The translations under genes were made by a program, and so were the position numbers. Positions 25,287-38,262 of a DNA stretch of 64,000 nt are shown piece by piece (position 1 is the first letter of the stretch; each line of letters opens with the position of its first letter). Below the pieces are notes generated by a model. It was not told the DNA's origin, ran no database searches, and saw only the letters and a list, made by a program, of their open reading frames with translations. The DNA comes from Rostrohypoxylon terebratum (lineage: Eukaryota > Ascomycota > Sordariomycetes > Xylariales > Hypoxylaceae): positions 248,001-312,000 of the forward strand of contig MU385872.1 in assembly GCA_022497145.1 (NCBI GenBank), written 5' to 3'.

Positions 25287-26330
25287 AGCACCTAAGGTCT
25301 GCCTAAGGTAGGATAAGTACATCTTGCCGTAATAAGCGAAGCCCCCTTTTGCCTTTGGTCTTTTACGTCTTGGACTTCAAGGTTATCAAAAATTATCAAG
25401 CGTCATTAAACCTAGCGGGCCTACCAACTCGGATATCAACGCCTCTCGGCCAACTAAGTTATTCCATTCGTCGTATCCCGTCATAGTCAAACCGGAAAAA
25501 AAACATTCAATTGTGATAGTGATCGTAGCAGGGGCCATCTAAGACATCAGATTCGCAGGTAGGAATCCCTCGCCGTGGGTGCTACAGGTAGGGGAGCGCT
25601 AACGTGCCCGCCAGTGGAACGTATGCATTGCCCCTGTCAGTGTCGACACCGTAAGCGGCGGAGCCAATCAAAGCCTCCACAAACCCTGTGACGCTGGACA
25701 TCGATAGCTAACGCGGGTATGGAGTTGTATGGAGTACAGATACCCTGAGAGTCCACCAAGTCACCTACTGTGTTCTGCATTGGTCCAAAAGACGCCACTC
25801 CTTGAGTCTTGACCCTCCCAAACCCTTGACCGTTCCGTTATGCCCCGGCGGACGGTCCATGATACGTGCTTTGGGTCTTTGGCTACTTTGGCTGTACTAT
25901 GTAATAAGCTATCGATGCACGCTGTAGCGAACTCGGGTTACCAATTCCTACGCAGCACTGACTGGCGTATAATCTACATAGTATCTAGTTCAGCCTTCCC
26001 GGGCCGTGGGGTCGAATTTCCGATCTCAAATCCCTCTTACGTCTCTTTTCCTTCTTCCTCTTCTTTCTCAACTTCGATTTGGCTTAATTCGAACTATGCA
26101 TTGCTGTATCCGCCAACGTTGTTACGGAACCTCGACATAAAACCTCCGAGAGGGCTGAGCTGCGAGAACTTCCATGCTTACCGGTTCCCTGCTCCACTCG
26201 TCCCTCAATCCTAGGTGTCAGATTAAGAGCTCTCGAATATCGACCCTCCTAGTGGTCTCGACGGACAAATAGCGTCGCGGTGAATGCTGGGCGAATTATA
26301 TCAATTATTTTATCTTTTTAACTAGTCGCC

Positions 26331-29300
26331 ATGTCCGAAGAAGTCGAGCGACTCGCGATTGCGCCTTTTAGGGAGATCGTAGAAAAGGGCAATGTAGCCA
26401 TCGGAAATGCGCCGAACGCCGACGAAGAGACGTCGCCGCTTATGCTCAAGGCAGCGCAAAACCTACTAAGAGAAGGAGAACGGGCGCTGAAACGGATCGA
26501 GCCGTTATGCACTAAAAACTTCGACGAGTATGGTGTGAACTTTGTCGATGCGATTAAGGAAAACGGTAAGGCTCTCCATGACTCTGACTCTGACCCTGAC
26601 TTTATTGCGCCCGGCGCTGTAAGCCGTAATTCCATGATCGATTCAAGAGTCGATTCGAGAGTTGCAAGTTGACCATTTTGCATCTATTAGACGAAATCGC
26701 GCAATATCGATCAGAACTAGAAGACTTATTATGGGATTTTGACGATTATGTCGAACCCGACGACTTCGATGCCGGCAAATTCGAGGAGTTACAGAAGGCT
26801 TCGAGAAAAGCCGCGCCAAAGATCGTGGACATTCTTAAGCGGATGAAGCTGGTTGCCCCTGCGCCAACGTCAACGTCAGCGAGGTCGTCGTCAAGGGGTG
26901 CGTCAGTGGTCCCTGACCACAACTCACATTATGAGCAAATACCAACAAGTATTGTTGTCGACCCTCCGGCGTCCAAATCGACAGAAAAACTGATGGGAGA
27001 GACAGAGCTGCAACTAAGCAGCATGATGGGCGCCGTGGCAGGACCCGACGAAGGTCTGGATGCCGACCTACCTCCACGATCAGTCAGCGACCTCGACCGA
27101 AGCAATTCGCACCGCTCTGTGGTCTCCGATGTCACCTCGGACCCTCCGCCAAGACCACCCTCTACTGACCCATGGCAAGTCGGTTCGGCCCCGCCTGTCA
27201 GTCCGGTAGAACAACATCCAGGGGAAGGAGACCGATGGGAGCGCCGTCCTCCAGTCCCGACCGACTCCCCGACCATCCCCCACGCACAACCGGTCAGTCC
27301 TCACGGCAGCCTCTCGGGGCCCTCACGACTTCGACGCAGGACCGACGAACCTACCAACCTGTCCCAGCGAGACGACGAGGACCGACGAATGCGCGCGGCT
27401 TCGCGTAGCCTGGGCACGGCTAGTGATGGGTCACGGTCACCTAGGAAGAGCAAACGATGGACTAACTCGACACAGGGCTCGACCCAAAAGTCGTATAGCG
27501 GATTCTCATCTGCGAACCGATCCCCTGCCAATGAAGGTTCTGCATGGCCTGGTCAACTTCCCGATCCATCAACAAGCCGCTCGCCCTCTGACACGTCCTC
27601 TGTTCTTGGACATTCCATTCCCGAAAATAGTGCTTTCCATGCGCAAGCTCCTAAAGGCAGCCTTCCACCTATCCCTAACTTCCCTCCCAGAGGACATTCC
27701 TTGGCGAGGCCAACCGGTAGTCGTCGATCGACTCGTCATCCATCAACCGAGTCGATCAACAGTTCCGTTTTCGATATTGTTGAATGCATGAGTCCTACAA
27801 ACCCTAGCGCTCCCGCACCGCCTCCCGTGACAACACACAGGAGTTCGATGATGTCCGTGGAGCCCCTTAGTCCAGGGGCTCAACCCCCAGAATACATGGG
27901 CCACCCACCCGTGTATCAGCGAACTGCAGCAAATTCTAGCATATCCTCCGGTGTAGGAACGATAATTAACCACTCTTCATCCACACTGACGGCCCGCCCT
28001 AGTGTCGTAACGAACCAATTACCACTAGGTGTCGACGAGGGGTTAATTCCTGTCGACATGGAAAGTCCTAGGTCGGATGGTCAAATGGTACCTTCGCGAA
28101 TACCTGACTGCAGTATAGGACCTCATAGCTCGTTCTACAAGCTCAAGGGCTTCTGCAAAGGAGCAGAGGAGGTTATGGCAGGTCGACTTGGGTTTAAAAA
28201 GATCAAGCGACCTGTTGGTGTAAGTCATTATATGCCCAAACATACTATCGTATACTTCATCACCAACAATTTATTAACATCTACAGGGATTCTCCATGGC
28301 CGTCGTAGCTAAGTGCAACCATTGTCTATTTGAGATCGACTTCAAGTCTGTTGAGCAAGATCTTAACAATGACTGTAAGAAATTTTATTTTCTAATTGTG
28401 GGTTACGTAGAAGTTATATCTAACAAATTATCTAGCTTCTGGTAGTTTTACATCTAACTCCATCGGCTTTCGACTGCGTATACTTCAGAAGAGCCATCTA
28501 CAGATTAGACATGTTGAGGAACAGCTCTACGGATGTTTGTTCTGTATCCAACAAGGAAGGACCGTGGAAGAGAGTGATGCCACAGTCTTCTTCAACCAGA
28601 GCCAATTGTTTGCCCACATGGCTCGTCATCCTCGCCCACTCCCCCCCATCCCTGGTGTTACCGTGGTTGAGGCGCCTGAGATACCACCTGCTTTCAAGGA
28701 TAACTTTGACCTGCACTTCCCACATCCGCCGATTCAATCCGTTATGACCGGCCTCTCCCGTGAACTCTCTAGGTTGCCATCGGCCGTTGCGACGGAAACG
28801 AGAAAGATACAGAATGGCGTCATGCGTTCGCCCCCCGGCAGAGACCCGGTCCTACATTACGCCATAGGAGCCAAAATTATTGGGATCGAATTCCCCGCGA
28901 AATACGAAGGTAAATGGGGTATCGGTTGGCACGATGGAGTACGCGCCGCATTCGAAATCGATTCAGTTCAGATCGACTCCCCTGCTAAACACGAGATTAA
29001 GATGCAAAATACGAGTAACGTCCAGGCTGTGGCACGCTGGAAGTGGAACCAGAAGGGCGATGATAGGTGGCTCAAATTTGACAAGGGAGACGTGATTAAA
29101 AACATTGCCTGTACGTTGTTCCTCTTACCTCTTACTAGGAGCTAGAAGCTGACATTCCACCTACTAGGGGCCTATACCGACCACTGGTGCTGGTCAGGAA
29201 CTACGTCCAAGGCCTGGGGTATATTCCCTCAGTCCCACCTCGAACCTACCACGATCAGGACGGTTCAACCTGGAGACACGGCTAGCGTGTCTAGCTGGGA

Positions 29301-29430
29301 GAAGAAGGGGCCGCTACGATTTCAGCTTTCGCTCCGAAAGAACTCGGATCGAAAGTTGACACCGTTCAGCTCCGTCGCCCCTACAAACGAAGCACCACCA
29401 CTACCCCCTAGTCGAGCGGGTGTATACTAG
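26331..29430 (+). CDS. Large disordered protein with C2H2-like finger and SH3 domain
   Basis: A conserved-looking fungal protein that I recognise only by domain. Exons are 26331-26565, 26691-28219, 28287-28374, 28436-29110 and 29168-29430, giving 929 aa. Residues 1-145 are acidic and helical. About 145-560 are Ser/Pro/Arg-rich and probably disordered. Residues 589-690 form a globular block with CNHC (598-601) and a finger-like C651-x2-C654 ... H678-x3-H682 arrangement. Residues ~817-868 resemble an SH3 domain: the final splice creates W843, and WCWSGTTSKAWGIFPQSHLE is the typical SH3 end. An adaptor role in signalling or the cell cortex would fit SH3 use, but is inference. The first intron is the longest of the coding introns here at 125 nt. 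The gene is intact. Confidence 0.85.
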
Positions 29431-32400
29431 GGTTTGGTGCGCGCCTTACCCTAGACACTTATTGCAAAGCTATGATCATCAAAAAACCTATGCGGCCGAA
29501 AGATTAAAATCCCCAAGACCCCCACGCGGATTTCCTTACTGCAGGAAGGGCATCAAATGGCGCTTGGGTTGTTTTCGGTAGGTACCTGCTTACGCGCCAA
29601 CTCCGAAATAGGAAGCTAACTCTGCCCAAAAGCACAAGATCGCGATAAAGCCTACATCACCTTAACGTGCAAGGTACCCTCGCGCAACCATCCGCTCGTC
29701 TTCTTTTCCTACTCCCTCTCTTACAAAAAAAAATCTCTGCGCCCGCGGATGGGTTGACATGCTTGAAATTAATGATTTTATGGTTGGCATATAGGACGAT
29801 CGATATATATTACTCTTTACATATACCCCCTTTCGCTTTTTTGTTATCTCTGCCTTGTAGGTACGGAACGGGAGGAATAGCAGGTTTGTTCCCCGAATGA
29901 AAACCGGGGACGTGTAGGAAGGCGTTTTTCTTTTTCTGCTTGAGCTGGTACTGTAGGTTGGTTTGAGTTAATTGGTGTTTGGACAATACTGAATCAAGTC
30001 AACATGACTTAGGAAGACTGGAGGGAACTCTGACTTTGTTGGAAAGCTTTTTGTAGGATATGGGATCTGGGATGTGCTCATACTCAGACTTTTACGCCGC
30101 GAGCGTCGACCTTACCTTCAATAGGTATATAGTAGGCTATTTGACAACCAATGTCACACTCTTCGTTTATTTGAACCTCTTCGACTGTATGATTGGAACC
30201 GGCATCTTGGTAAGCTCGGATTCGAGAGAGGAAAGTTGAGTTTCAAAACGAGACATGCGAGTTTTGAGTCTAGACTAACACTAATGCAGTGTAAAATGTA
30301 ACAAATCCAACATGTTCAGTTATATGTGTAATAGTATATTGGAAATTTCGACATATTCAGGATTAAACTAACGCATCTTCAAACTTGGAGTAGGTAGAAA
30401 TATACCCTCCAACTTGAGAGGTATACACTTTTGCTAGCTAGATGATTGGTAGAAACCACAATTGCGGTGAAGCTTCTTCCACATGTTGCAGCATGTGCTG
30501 TCTAGAACATACCTCGAAAAATCGTATACTCTGCCGCGTGAACGTGCCGTAGAGATAATACCCACATACTTACCAAGTACCTATACATAAATCTCAAACT
30601 GTATAGGTAACGTACAGACAATTATCAATATGATCAAGACGGGCTCATTCCGAGACGCTGAAAGTTGTCGCTCACGTCGCCGCTATACTGTTGTTCCTGC
30701 AGTATGCTAGTAGTATAAGCTCGCTGGCCGACAGCGCACAGATCTAACTGCAATTGATATCCTAACTCTTGACCGCAAGTTGAGGGTTTACTACGGGATC
30801 GAGATCGCGCTCGCGTGCATGCTTTCCGGAAGAAGAATGATGCTATTAGCCAATTATGAGCTCGTAGACCGAGACAGACGAAGTCGCGACGTAAAACCAC
30901 GAGCATTTCTGCTCTGATATAGGGAAGGCGCTGAAACCTATAGGCGACGTGTAGTCGAAGGAGGTCGCTTCGAGACCTCGCGACCTTCTTGGCAGCCCCT
31001 GATGACTAAGAGTATAACACTTTAGACAGTATAGATAGCGCCATCGCGCCCAAGATGTTTCGTATAGAGGGTGGCGTATTTTCGCATATGGCGGTGAGAA
31101 ACGGGGCGCGGATGCTACCGGCGCAAAGCATGCCGCTCGTCAATGGCGTTGTGGGCAGAAAGAGGGGACGAGTGGGACGCGTCGCAAAGAGGAACAGGAG
31201 CAAATGGAGGCTGGTTGGCTACTAGTTAGGTAGGTATGTAGGTAGGACTTGCAGCGCAGGAGGCGCAACAGAGCGCACGGAGACATCGTCGTCGTCGGCA
31301 ATAGTTCAACGGGACGGAAATACGAGGCTGTCATCCATGCAAGGGAAGGTCGTTCAAACTGTGCGTTGCAATGGGAGACCTAGGTAAAGATCTAGTGGGG
31401 AGAGAAGCGAATAAAAAGGGCAGAAAAAAATCGTCACCTTATCATCACTTGTATCCACGTTTCCACCGCCTTTGATTGCTCCTAACCCGTCGTCCCGGAG
31501 GAGGTAGGCTCCGCACACTGTAGGTATGCGATACTCATTGATATCGAACGTTTCCTATCGAGACCGGGTTAAGGTTACTTGCTTTATATATCCACCTGAC
31601 GATCCCAATGTCGAAATTACGACCGTCCCGGTAGACCACTCGCATCGCGGATGCGAGACAAACTGACGCGGAACGCGAAAACTCGACCGACCGACTGACC
31701 GACTGTTAAGAGGACGGGTAGTTTCTACAATGAGGAACTTTGACGAGAACGAGGCTCAATACATTACGCATGTTTCTCTCTATGTCCAAGGTGTGCTTGG
31801 AAGAATAAACCCTTCACCATGGGAGATATTTAAACCGCGTAAAACGAGAAGCTTTCATCTCGCATTGCCGGGACTACCTTGCTCGGTGGGCACTGACATG
31901 GTACGTATATGTACCTAGTACAGTAGTTCACATATCCCCGTCCGAATCGTCTCTTATCATCGCATAGAGATCAAGGTACTACTTACCATGTAGGTAATCG
32001 GAAGCGTTCTTCGGAAAAGCTCACCGATGAGTAGGACTTATGTAACATTATTGAATGGAAAGTTTCAATTTCAATTGGACCAACACGTGGCTTTCTCCAT
32101 GGTTCCCTGCCCGATCAAATGAAAGCACGGACGAAGAGAGATTGCCACGTGTGAAGCCTGCAGGTTGGTCTGGTCGCTTTTCATCAGCCGCGGGAATCCT
32201 TCTGTCGTGGATGAAAATAAAACTCCAGCAGGGGGGTCTCTTCCAAGGTACAGTTACTTGCAAACAATCCCGTCTTGCCCATCTGCCCTGAATGTTGGCT
32301 CTAGGGCAAAAGAATGCGAGAAACCAAAAGTAAGATCCCGGATGAGGCGGGTCAGCATTGCCAATGAAAGAGCTTCTGGAAGGAATGGGGAACTGGGAAC

Positions 32401-33074
32401 TGGGAACTTGATTGAAAAGAACCTTCATGCTGCAGGGCTATGCTAGACTTGTTGAGATATAGTTGTAAGCATACTATTCACTAGGTAAGTATTACAAGTA
32501 TTATAAGGTGGTATCCAATGCGATACGATACAAACGAGAAACCCCCTTTACCGGGAGCCTGGCTCGATCTCGTGTACTCTCAGGATGTATGAAACACGAG
32601 TTCGCTCTCCAGACATCAATGGTTCGCATGCCTCTCAATGGTGAGAAACACAGTTTTCTTTTTCGCGTATCTCCGTTCCTGAGAACCCTGGCAACCAAGG
32701 GCGAGCAATAGTGTATTATTGCGTAGACGCAAATGAATGTGGCTCATGCATAGACCCCCCGTATCTATCCAGTAAGTGCTAGGAGAAGGGACCTAAGATT
32801 TCGTCTTAACTTTTTGATATTGGCATTGGCGGAAGGGAACGCACGTTAGTGTATGTGCGAAGCCTTGCATGGGAGACGCTATTGAATATCTCCGCAGCTG
32901 GGTTCGTCGGCGGAAAAAAGGATTACCTAGATTTTGACAACTAATGAGGCAATACGTATTCCAGATATTCCAGGGTCTCGCCACAGCATTCCAGGTTATG
33001 ACTGAACCCCATCTATCGGCCGACATATGTAGAATCCTTTGGTGATCTATTTAAATACATAGTAGTACCTGCTG

Positions 33075-33099
33075 GGTGCTTACTAGGTAGGTAAGCACC
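33075..33099. repeat. Perfect hairpin built on TAGGTA
   Basis: GGTGCTTAC and GTAAGCACC form nine perfect base pairs around a TAGGTAG loop. It is intergenic and not followed by a T run. Confidence 0.7.
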
Positions 33100-34596
33100 T
33101 AGGTTAACCGACCTGAATGATTTAATAAAGGTATGACGCTCCAGCCACGGGATTGATGACAAGAGGTGAGAAACACGAGTACAGATGCTTTACAATGTAC
33201 GCCTTACATACATCAAGGGGTCTCGTTCCGGCGTGCATCAAACACGTGGGCAATAACCGTCTGACCAGGGGGAGACCAGTAATCTACAGTGTCATCTGCA
33301 AGAGTGAGGTGAGGAGAGAGGCGGCGGTGACTGGCAATATAATCGGTATACGTCTAACACACCTACATACCGGGCTGTCTAATTGTCGAATCGAACCATG
33401 CTGGACCAGCTGAATGGTCCCAAAGAGCTAAGAGCTATTAGCTTACTCAGTCCACCGCGCCCCCTGAAACCTTGTAATCTCGCGATTGGTCTTTAAGCAG
33501 CATATAGGAATAAATAGATGAGTAAGACTAATCGACCATTGAGCGTGGATAGTTGAGACTACCTATTGGACGGCATGAAACCCCGCCTTCGTCGAGTTTT
33601 CATCAATCACAGGTACAGTTCAGTTTACCCGCGTTTATTGCTTCATGCTAAGGACGCGGAGTGAGTTGCAAGGGGCGGTCAACGGGTGATTAGTGTACTA
33701 TGTAGGTGCTTAGGGCTTTACACCATTGCACAGCAGGGAGAGGAAAGTTGTAATAGTCAAGGCTAGAGCCTGAAAAGGCAAACCTTCTGGCTTATATGAT
33801 CAAGGCTACTTTCTTAAGTTGATATGCTATGTACGAATACCTACTTAGTCGTTCTCCCAGGTATAATCCACTTTGAGAGCGACATCTCATTTTTGGATTT
33901 GGCTTAGATAACCGAATATACTAGGTAGTAATATGTCTGACAACTATAACTACTACGTACTATGTAAAAGAATAAAGCGTTGCAATGTCATTTATCCCTT
34001 GTTCGGAAAGCCGAAGCCACCGAGCAGTCTTTGGCCCGCCCCTCTAATTATAGAAGGGTGGATCATCCTCAAAGCTACATAGTACAGTGCTATGCGTATG
34101 TAAGATGACGAAGGGGGTTGGCTGGCTAGGGGTACCTAATAGTACCACATACATGTATCCTAAGATACCGAGATACCACTGGCAAGAGGAGGGGGAAAAG
34201 AAGATTGATATTAGTCAAGATGCTCAGTGTCGGTGGCTTCGTGACATTATGCCTACAATACCTACCTAGGTCAGAACTGTCTATATTTCCGTAGTCCACT
34301 GCTCGATCGTAGACTAGAAACGAAGACGGAGCTCGCCTCACGCGCCTCTTTCTCTCGATCGTCGTCCGGACTTAATACTGGATGTGGCGTCCGGGACGCA
34401 TGGGGTAATAGCCAGGTCGAATTTATTTGGAAAGTAGTACTTAGTCGTCAACTTGGACCTATGATGCAACTGTAGATGCGACTCGGTGTGTGTGTCCTGT
34501 CTCTGTTTCTATGCAGGTGACGAGAAACATGATATCCAGATGATAACCGGACCAATGATATCAGTCGTATCCCCAACGTCGGCGATTCTAAGTCAC

Positions 34597-34613
34597 AAAA
34601 AAAAAAAAAAAAA
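34597..34613. repeat. Poly(A) tract of 17
   Basis: Uninterrupted 17-base A run in intergenic DNA. No coding sequence or retroelement remnant is visible before it. Confidence 0.9.
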
Positions 34614-37600
34614 GGGCAAGCTCGAATATAAAAACGCAAAGAATGCGAACGAATATCGAATGGGTGCAACGCATTGCTTTAGCCTCTGGATGCTGCTTGC
34701 GAATTCTGTAGTTCTTGAATCGACATTCGTATCAGTGTCCCTAAAGACTTTTTTTTACTATGTAGAAGATAAAAGGTTGAAAAACTGCCCTCCAGCTGCT
34801 TGGAAATTGGAATCGTATCCATGGATGTAGGTCACGGGAAGATGTTTGTTTTGGATTGGAGCATCGGAAGGTTGGAGTTAGAACCCTCCACTTTCAATTC
34901 TCAACCTCGTGGAGATAACGGAGGAGACATGATCCCTACGGTGCTGCGGTACAGGGAATATACTAGTGTACCTAGTAGGTATTATTGTACAGTAGGCTGT
35001 AGCAAATATCTACATAGTAAGTACATACGCAACGCGATCCGTCTATCCTTGAAAGCTCTAGTCTATTTTAAATGCTGGAGCCAATCCTAGCTGCCAATGA
35101 AGCTTATGTGGGTCACTTCCCTAAGGCGATTTCGAGCAGTGAGGGATCCAGAATTATAATCATTGTGATCCACTTTTGTGATTGAAAAGTTAAAGTGATT
35201 AGAGTTACACTGGCTAAATCTCCGAGTAAGAGCTCATCTATCACATGGTACTTTCTTCTCAGTACAATTGTCGGTTTTATCTCAAGTATACCTACCTAGC
35301 AGTAGTACCTAGTAGTAGGTCTTAGACGAGGATACATGAGTAATCAAATCATAACATACTAGGTATTTGGTAGTAGGTATGTAGCTAGATATATGGATGT
35401 ATTATGTATTAGTTACTGGTGCTGTCTACGATAACTCTCATCAGCACCCCCCTACGCCAGTATGCGGGAGAACCCGGTCATAGTGCAGGTATCGCAAAAT
35501 TGCCTCGAGCGCCAAAGCAGAGAAACCCAACCCCAACCTTTCGCACTTGCCCACTTCGAATCGAGAATAGCAGCGCCTGGGCACTGACATCCCTCCAGGC
35601 TCCTGTACGGAGTGGATGTACCGATACAAAGACAGAGACAACCTTCCAAAGACAAAGACAAAGGGCGAACCCCGGTCGTTTCGCTGACAGGCACACGCTA
35701 AGACCTAGAAGAAAGCGTGGTTGCAAGGGTCTACAACAATAGCAACCAATGCACCAGATGCATACCGCCCCGTTGTCCAATCACTGGTCGAATCTTCCCA
35801 TCGAACCTGCCTACTAAGTATTGCTAAGTCTGTTAAGTTTACTAGGTATCAGGTATCTTAATGTTCAGCCCTTCGGGTTTCTGGAGACTTTTTTTTATCT
35901 GGAGACTTTATTCTTCTCTTACTATTAGCTGGGACTGAAACGACTGAAACGACTGGAACTGCTGGAACTGCTGGAACTCGACCTTTGACTGGTGAATCTT
36001 GGGAGGTGAACAAAAGGTGGAAGAGCCATAAAATCGACAGAATTCGGCAAAAAAGAAACATCACAAGCTTGCTACGACCGACTACTGCACTCTACTGCAC
36101 AAGAGACCTTGCAGACCCTGCCTCGCCGACTTTCGAGAAGCATGATTGACTGAGTCTCCGATAGGCATTGACTTATCATTATTCGCCATTTCCCTTCCTT
36201 AATTATTTTTTTATATTTTTTTTTCTCTCACGCATCACGCATCGCGCATCACGGAAGATACGAAAGAAAGTTAGGTCTTGAGAGCCTCGTTTGTATATCT
36301 TGTGTCCTGTTACCACTCCGCCGATTGCCGTGACCGAGTACATTTCTACAAATCCTCCAAGCTTTCCTGCCATCGATCTCCACCACTTTCGAAAAACCAC
36401 TTATTCACCTTACCTCACTTATCATCGAAACTATCGGAAGCTCTTAATAAGAAAAGAGAACCCACTTATATCATCACCTTTGCTGCCGACACTGATTCTC
36501 TCTCACTGTGATCACGATATCCAAAGTAGGACAACATTGGAATCAAGTGCTGGTTATTATTCGCTTCTATTTCTTGGTAAGTGTTACATCTAATTTCATA
36601 AATACAGTACCATCTGAACATCTTAATACCATCACTCACTGTATCTTTTTTCCTTCTTTCTTTTCCCGTCTTTGTTCGCGACAGTCACGTATCACATCTG
36701 GTCGTTGTATCCATATGTACATTGTAGGCACACATATCAATGATACTGTGGTTGTATCTGTATACATAAACATCTATCCACGCTTTTCGCATTCTTCCTA
36801 ACTGTCCGATTACTACGCTGCTGCGACGCTCGGTCAGTGTTCTCTCCCTTCACTTTCCACACACCACACATCACACATCACACTACGACACCTACAAGAC
36901 ACACTACCACATCTCATTCACTTATCCTCCCCCAAGTAAGAAGGGGTAATTATCGTGTGTTCGTGTGTACACCACCTAATCCCGTCGCCTATCGCCTATT
37001 GCTCTTTAACACCCCCCTTCCCGTTACCCTCCTTGGCTCACAGCCGTCCCGTCCCGTCCCGTCGTATATTGTCGAGACCTTCCCGACTTTCGCATTGTAC
37101 GCCCGCGCGGGTTTATGGATTTCCCCATTCTATTGTTACTCATACGTCAAGCGACAGAGCAAGTCAACCACCTGACAGACGCAGTCATCGACATCATAAG
37201 CAGACCCTTACCTAGTACCTACATAAGAACCTACCTAATATGAGTAGGACTTAGGTAAGGTATATGTTTGATGCTTCTACTCTTGGTGGTCACTTGCAAT
37301 CGGGTATGTAATCACGAAACCCTGAAACCCTCTATCATTCTATTGAGCTATGAGTGAGAGTCCAACTGGACGGCGGACGTCAAAGGAAAAACTGAATCGA
37401 AACTGAACTCTTCCAATTCCTTCTCGAATAATTCCAAGTTCAAGTTGATATGGGATTAAGTATTGAGGTAGCCATAAGTTAAAAACGTACGACTTATGAC
37501 TTAAATAATGTATACCGATCCTTCTTCCTTTTTTTTCTTTTCTATTTGACCGATTGAGCCGACCATATACCTACTACATCCTCACTACATCATACATCAT

Positions 37601-38262
37601 ACATAAACCTATGGATATCCTTATGTCTGCTTATGTATCCCACTAGCACCGCCTCACTTCAAGGTTGACTCTAGTCGATCAACCGTATAACCGTTAACGT
37701 TAACGCGCCTCTACTTGAGTTCTGAGTTTAATAAAGACTGGGGACAAGAATTGGGATAGAGCTAATAACGCTAACCACTTCCCTCTAGATATTTCTTGAC
37801 AATCAATTTCGTCATATCTGCCTTGACTACCGTTAAACCCTCTCGATCTCCATAGGATCAACCCCAAGCCCAAAAGTTACTGAACTATCCTTCCATCCAT
37901 CGACGCTTGATTCTTCTCAAATTTACCTGGGATCAACTAATTGATTCTGTCGAACAAAGAAAACTTCTCATCTAGCTGTGCGAACAATTAGCGCATAATC
38001 CATAGCCACGATCATCGCCAACCCCGTTCAAGTTTCACCGGCTACCTTTCACCATAGGTACCGAGGCTCCGTACCCAGCAGCGGGGTCACCACTAGGCGA
38101 ATCTCGAAAATCGCAGGATGCGTCAATAGACAATAACATCTATCATATTCCATTGTCTGGGCGCTTTGTCATAGTCTCGGGCGCCATATACGCCGACTTC
38201 TATTTCCGTCACCTTATTCGTCCGTCGCGTTGGCTCGATAGCCAACACCGCTATTCTACATG

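Larger units (their letters stand above)
21299..26330. other. Gene-poor intergenic region
   Basis: Five kb without a supported gene. It includes the hydrolase upstream side, with two CACGTG boxes, and the 5' side of the SH3 protein gene. Frames up to 124 codons exist (25840-26214), but that one is Ser/Pro/Tyr-rich, sits just before the SH3 gene ATG and is better read as promoter or leader. TAGGTA tracts, a CTGC microsatellite and many CTACTA/TAGTA runs are present. Confidence 0.55.
29431..38262. other. Long intergenic region before the Galpha gene
   Basis: 8.8 kb without a gene I can support. Short frames exist on both strands (for example near 30634, 32048 and 35419) but lack motifs, extend over low-complexity sequence, or compete with equal frames on the opposite strand. 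It holds a 17-base A tract at 34597-34613, a 9-bp-arm hairpin at 33075-33099 and many TAGGTA motifs. From about 36180 to 38260 the plus strand becomes pyrimidine-rich with CACACA/TCACAT runs, like a promoter plus long 5' leader of the Galpha gene. Confidence 0.55.

Noticed and set aside
25840..26214. 124-codon plus frame before the SH3 gene
   Set aside because: Ser/Pro/Tyr-rich without motif, ends shortly before the SH3 gene ATG; more likely promoter or leader.
27172..27531. Alternative frames inside the SH3 protein's disordered region
   Set aside because: GC-rich Ser/Pro/Arg codons keep other frames open by chance; the chosen frame alone splices correctly at both ends.
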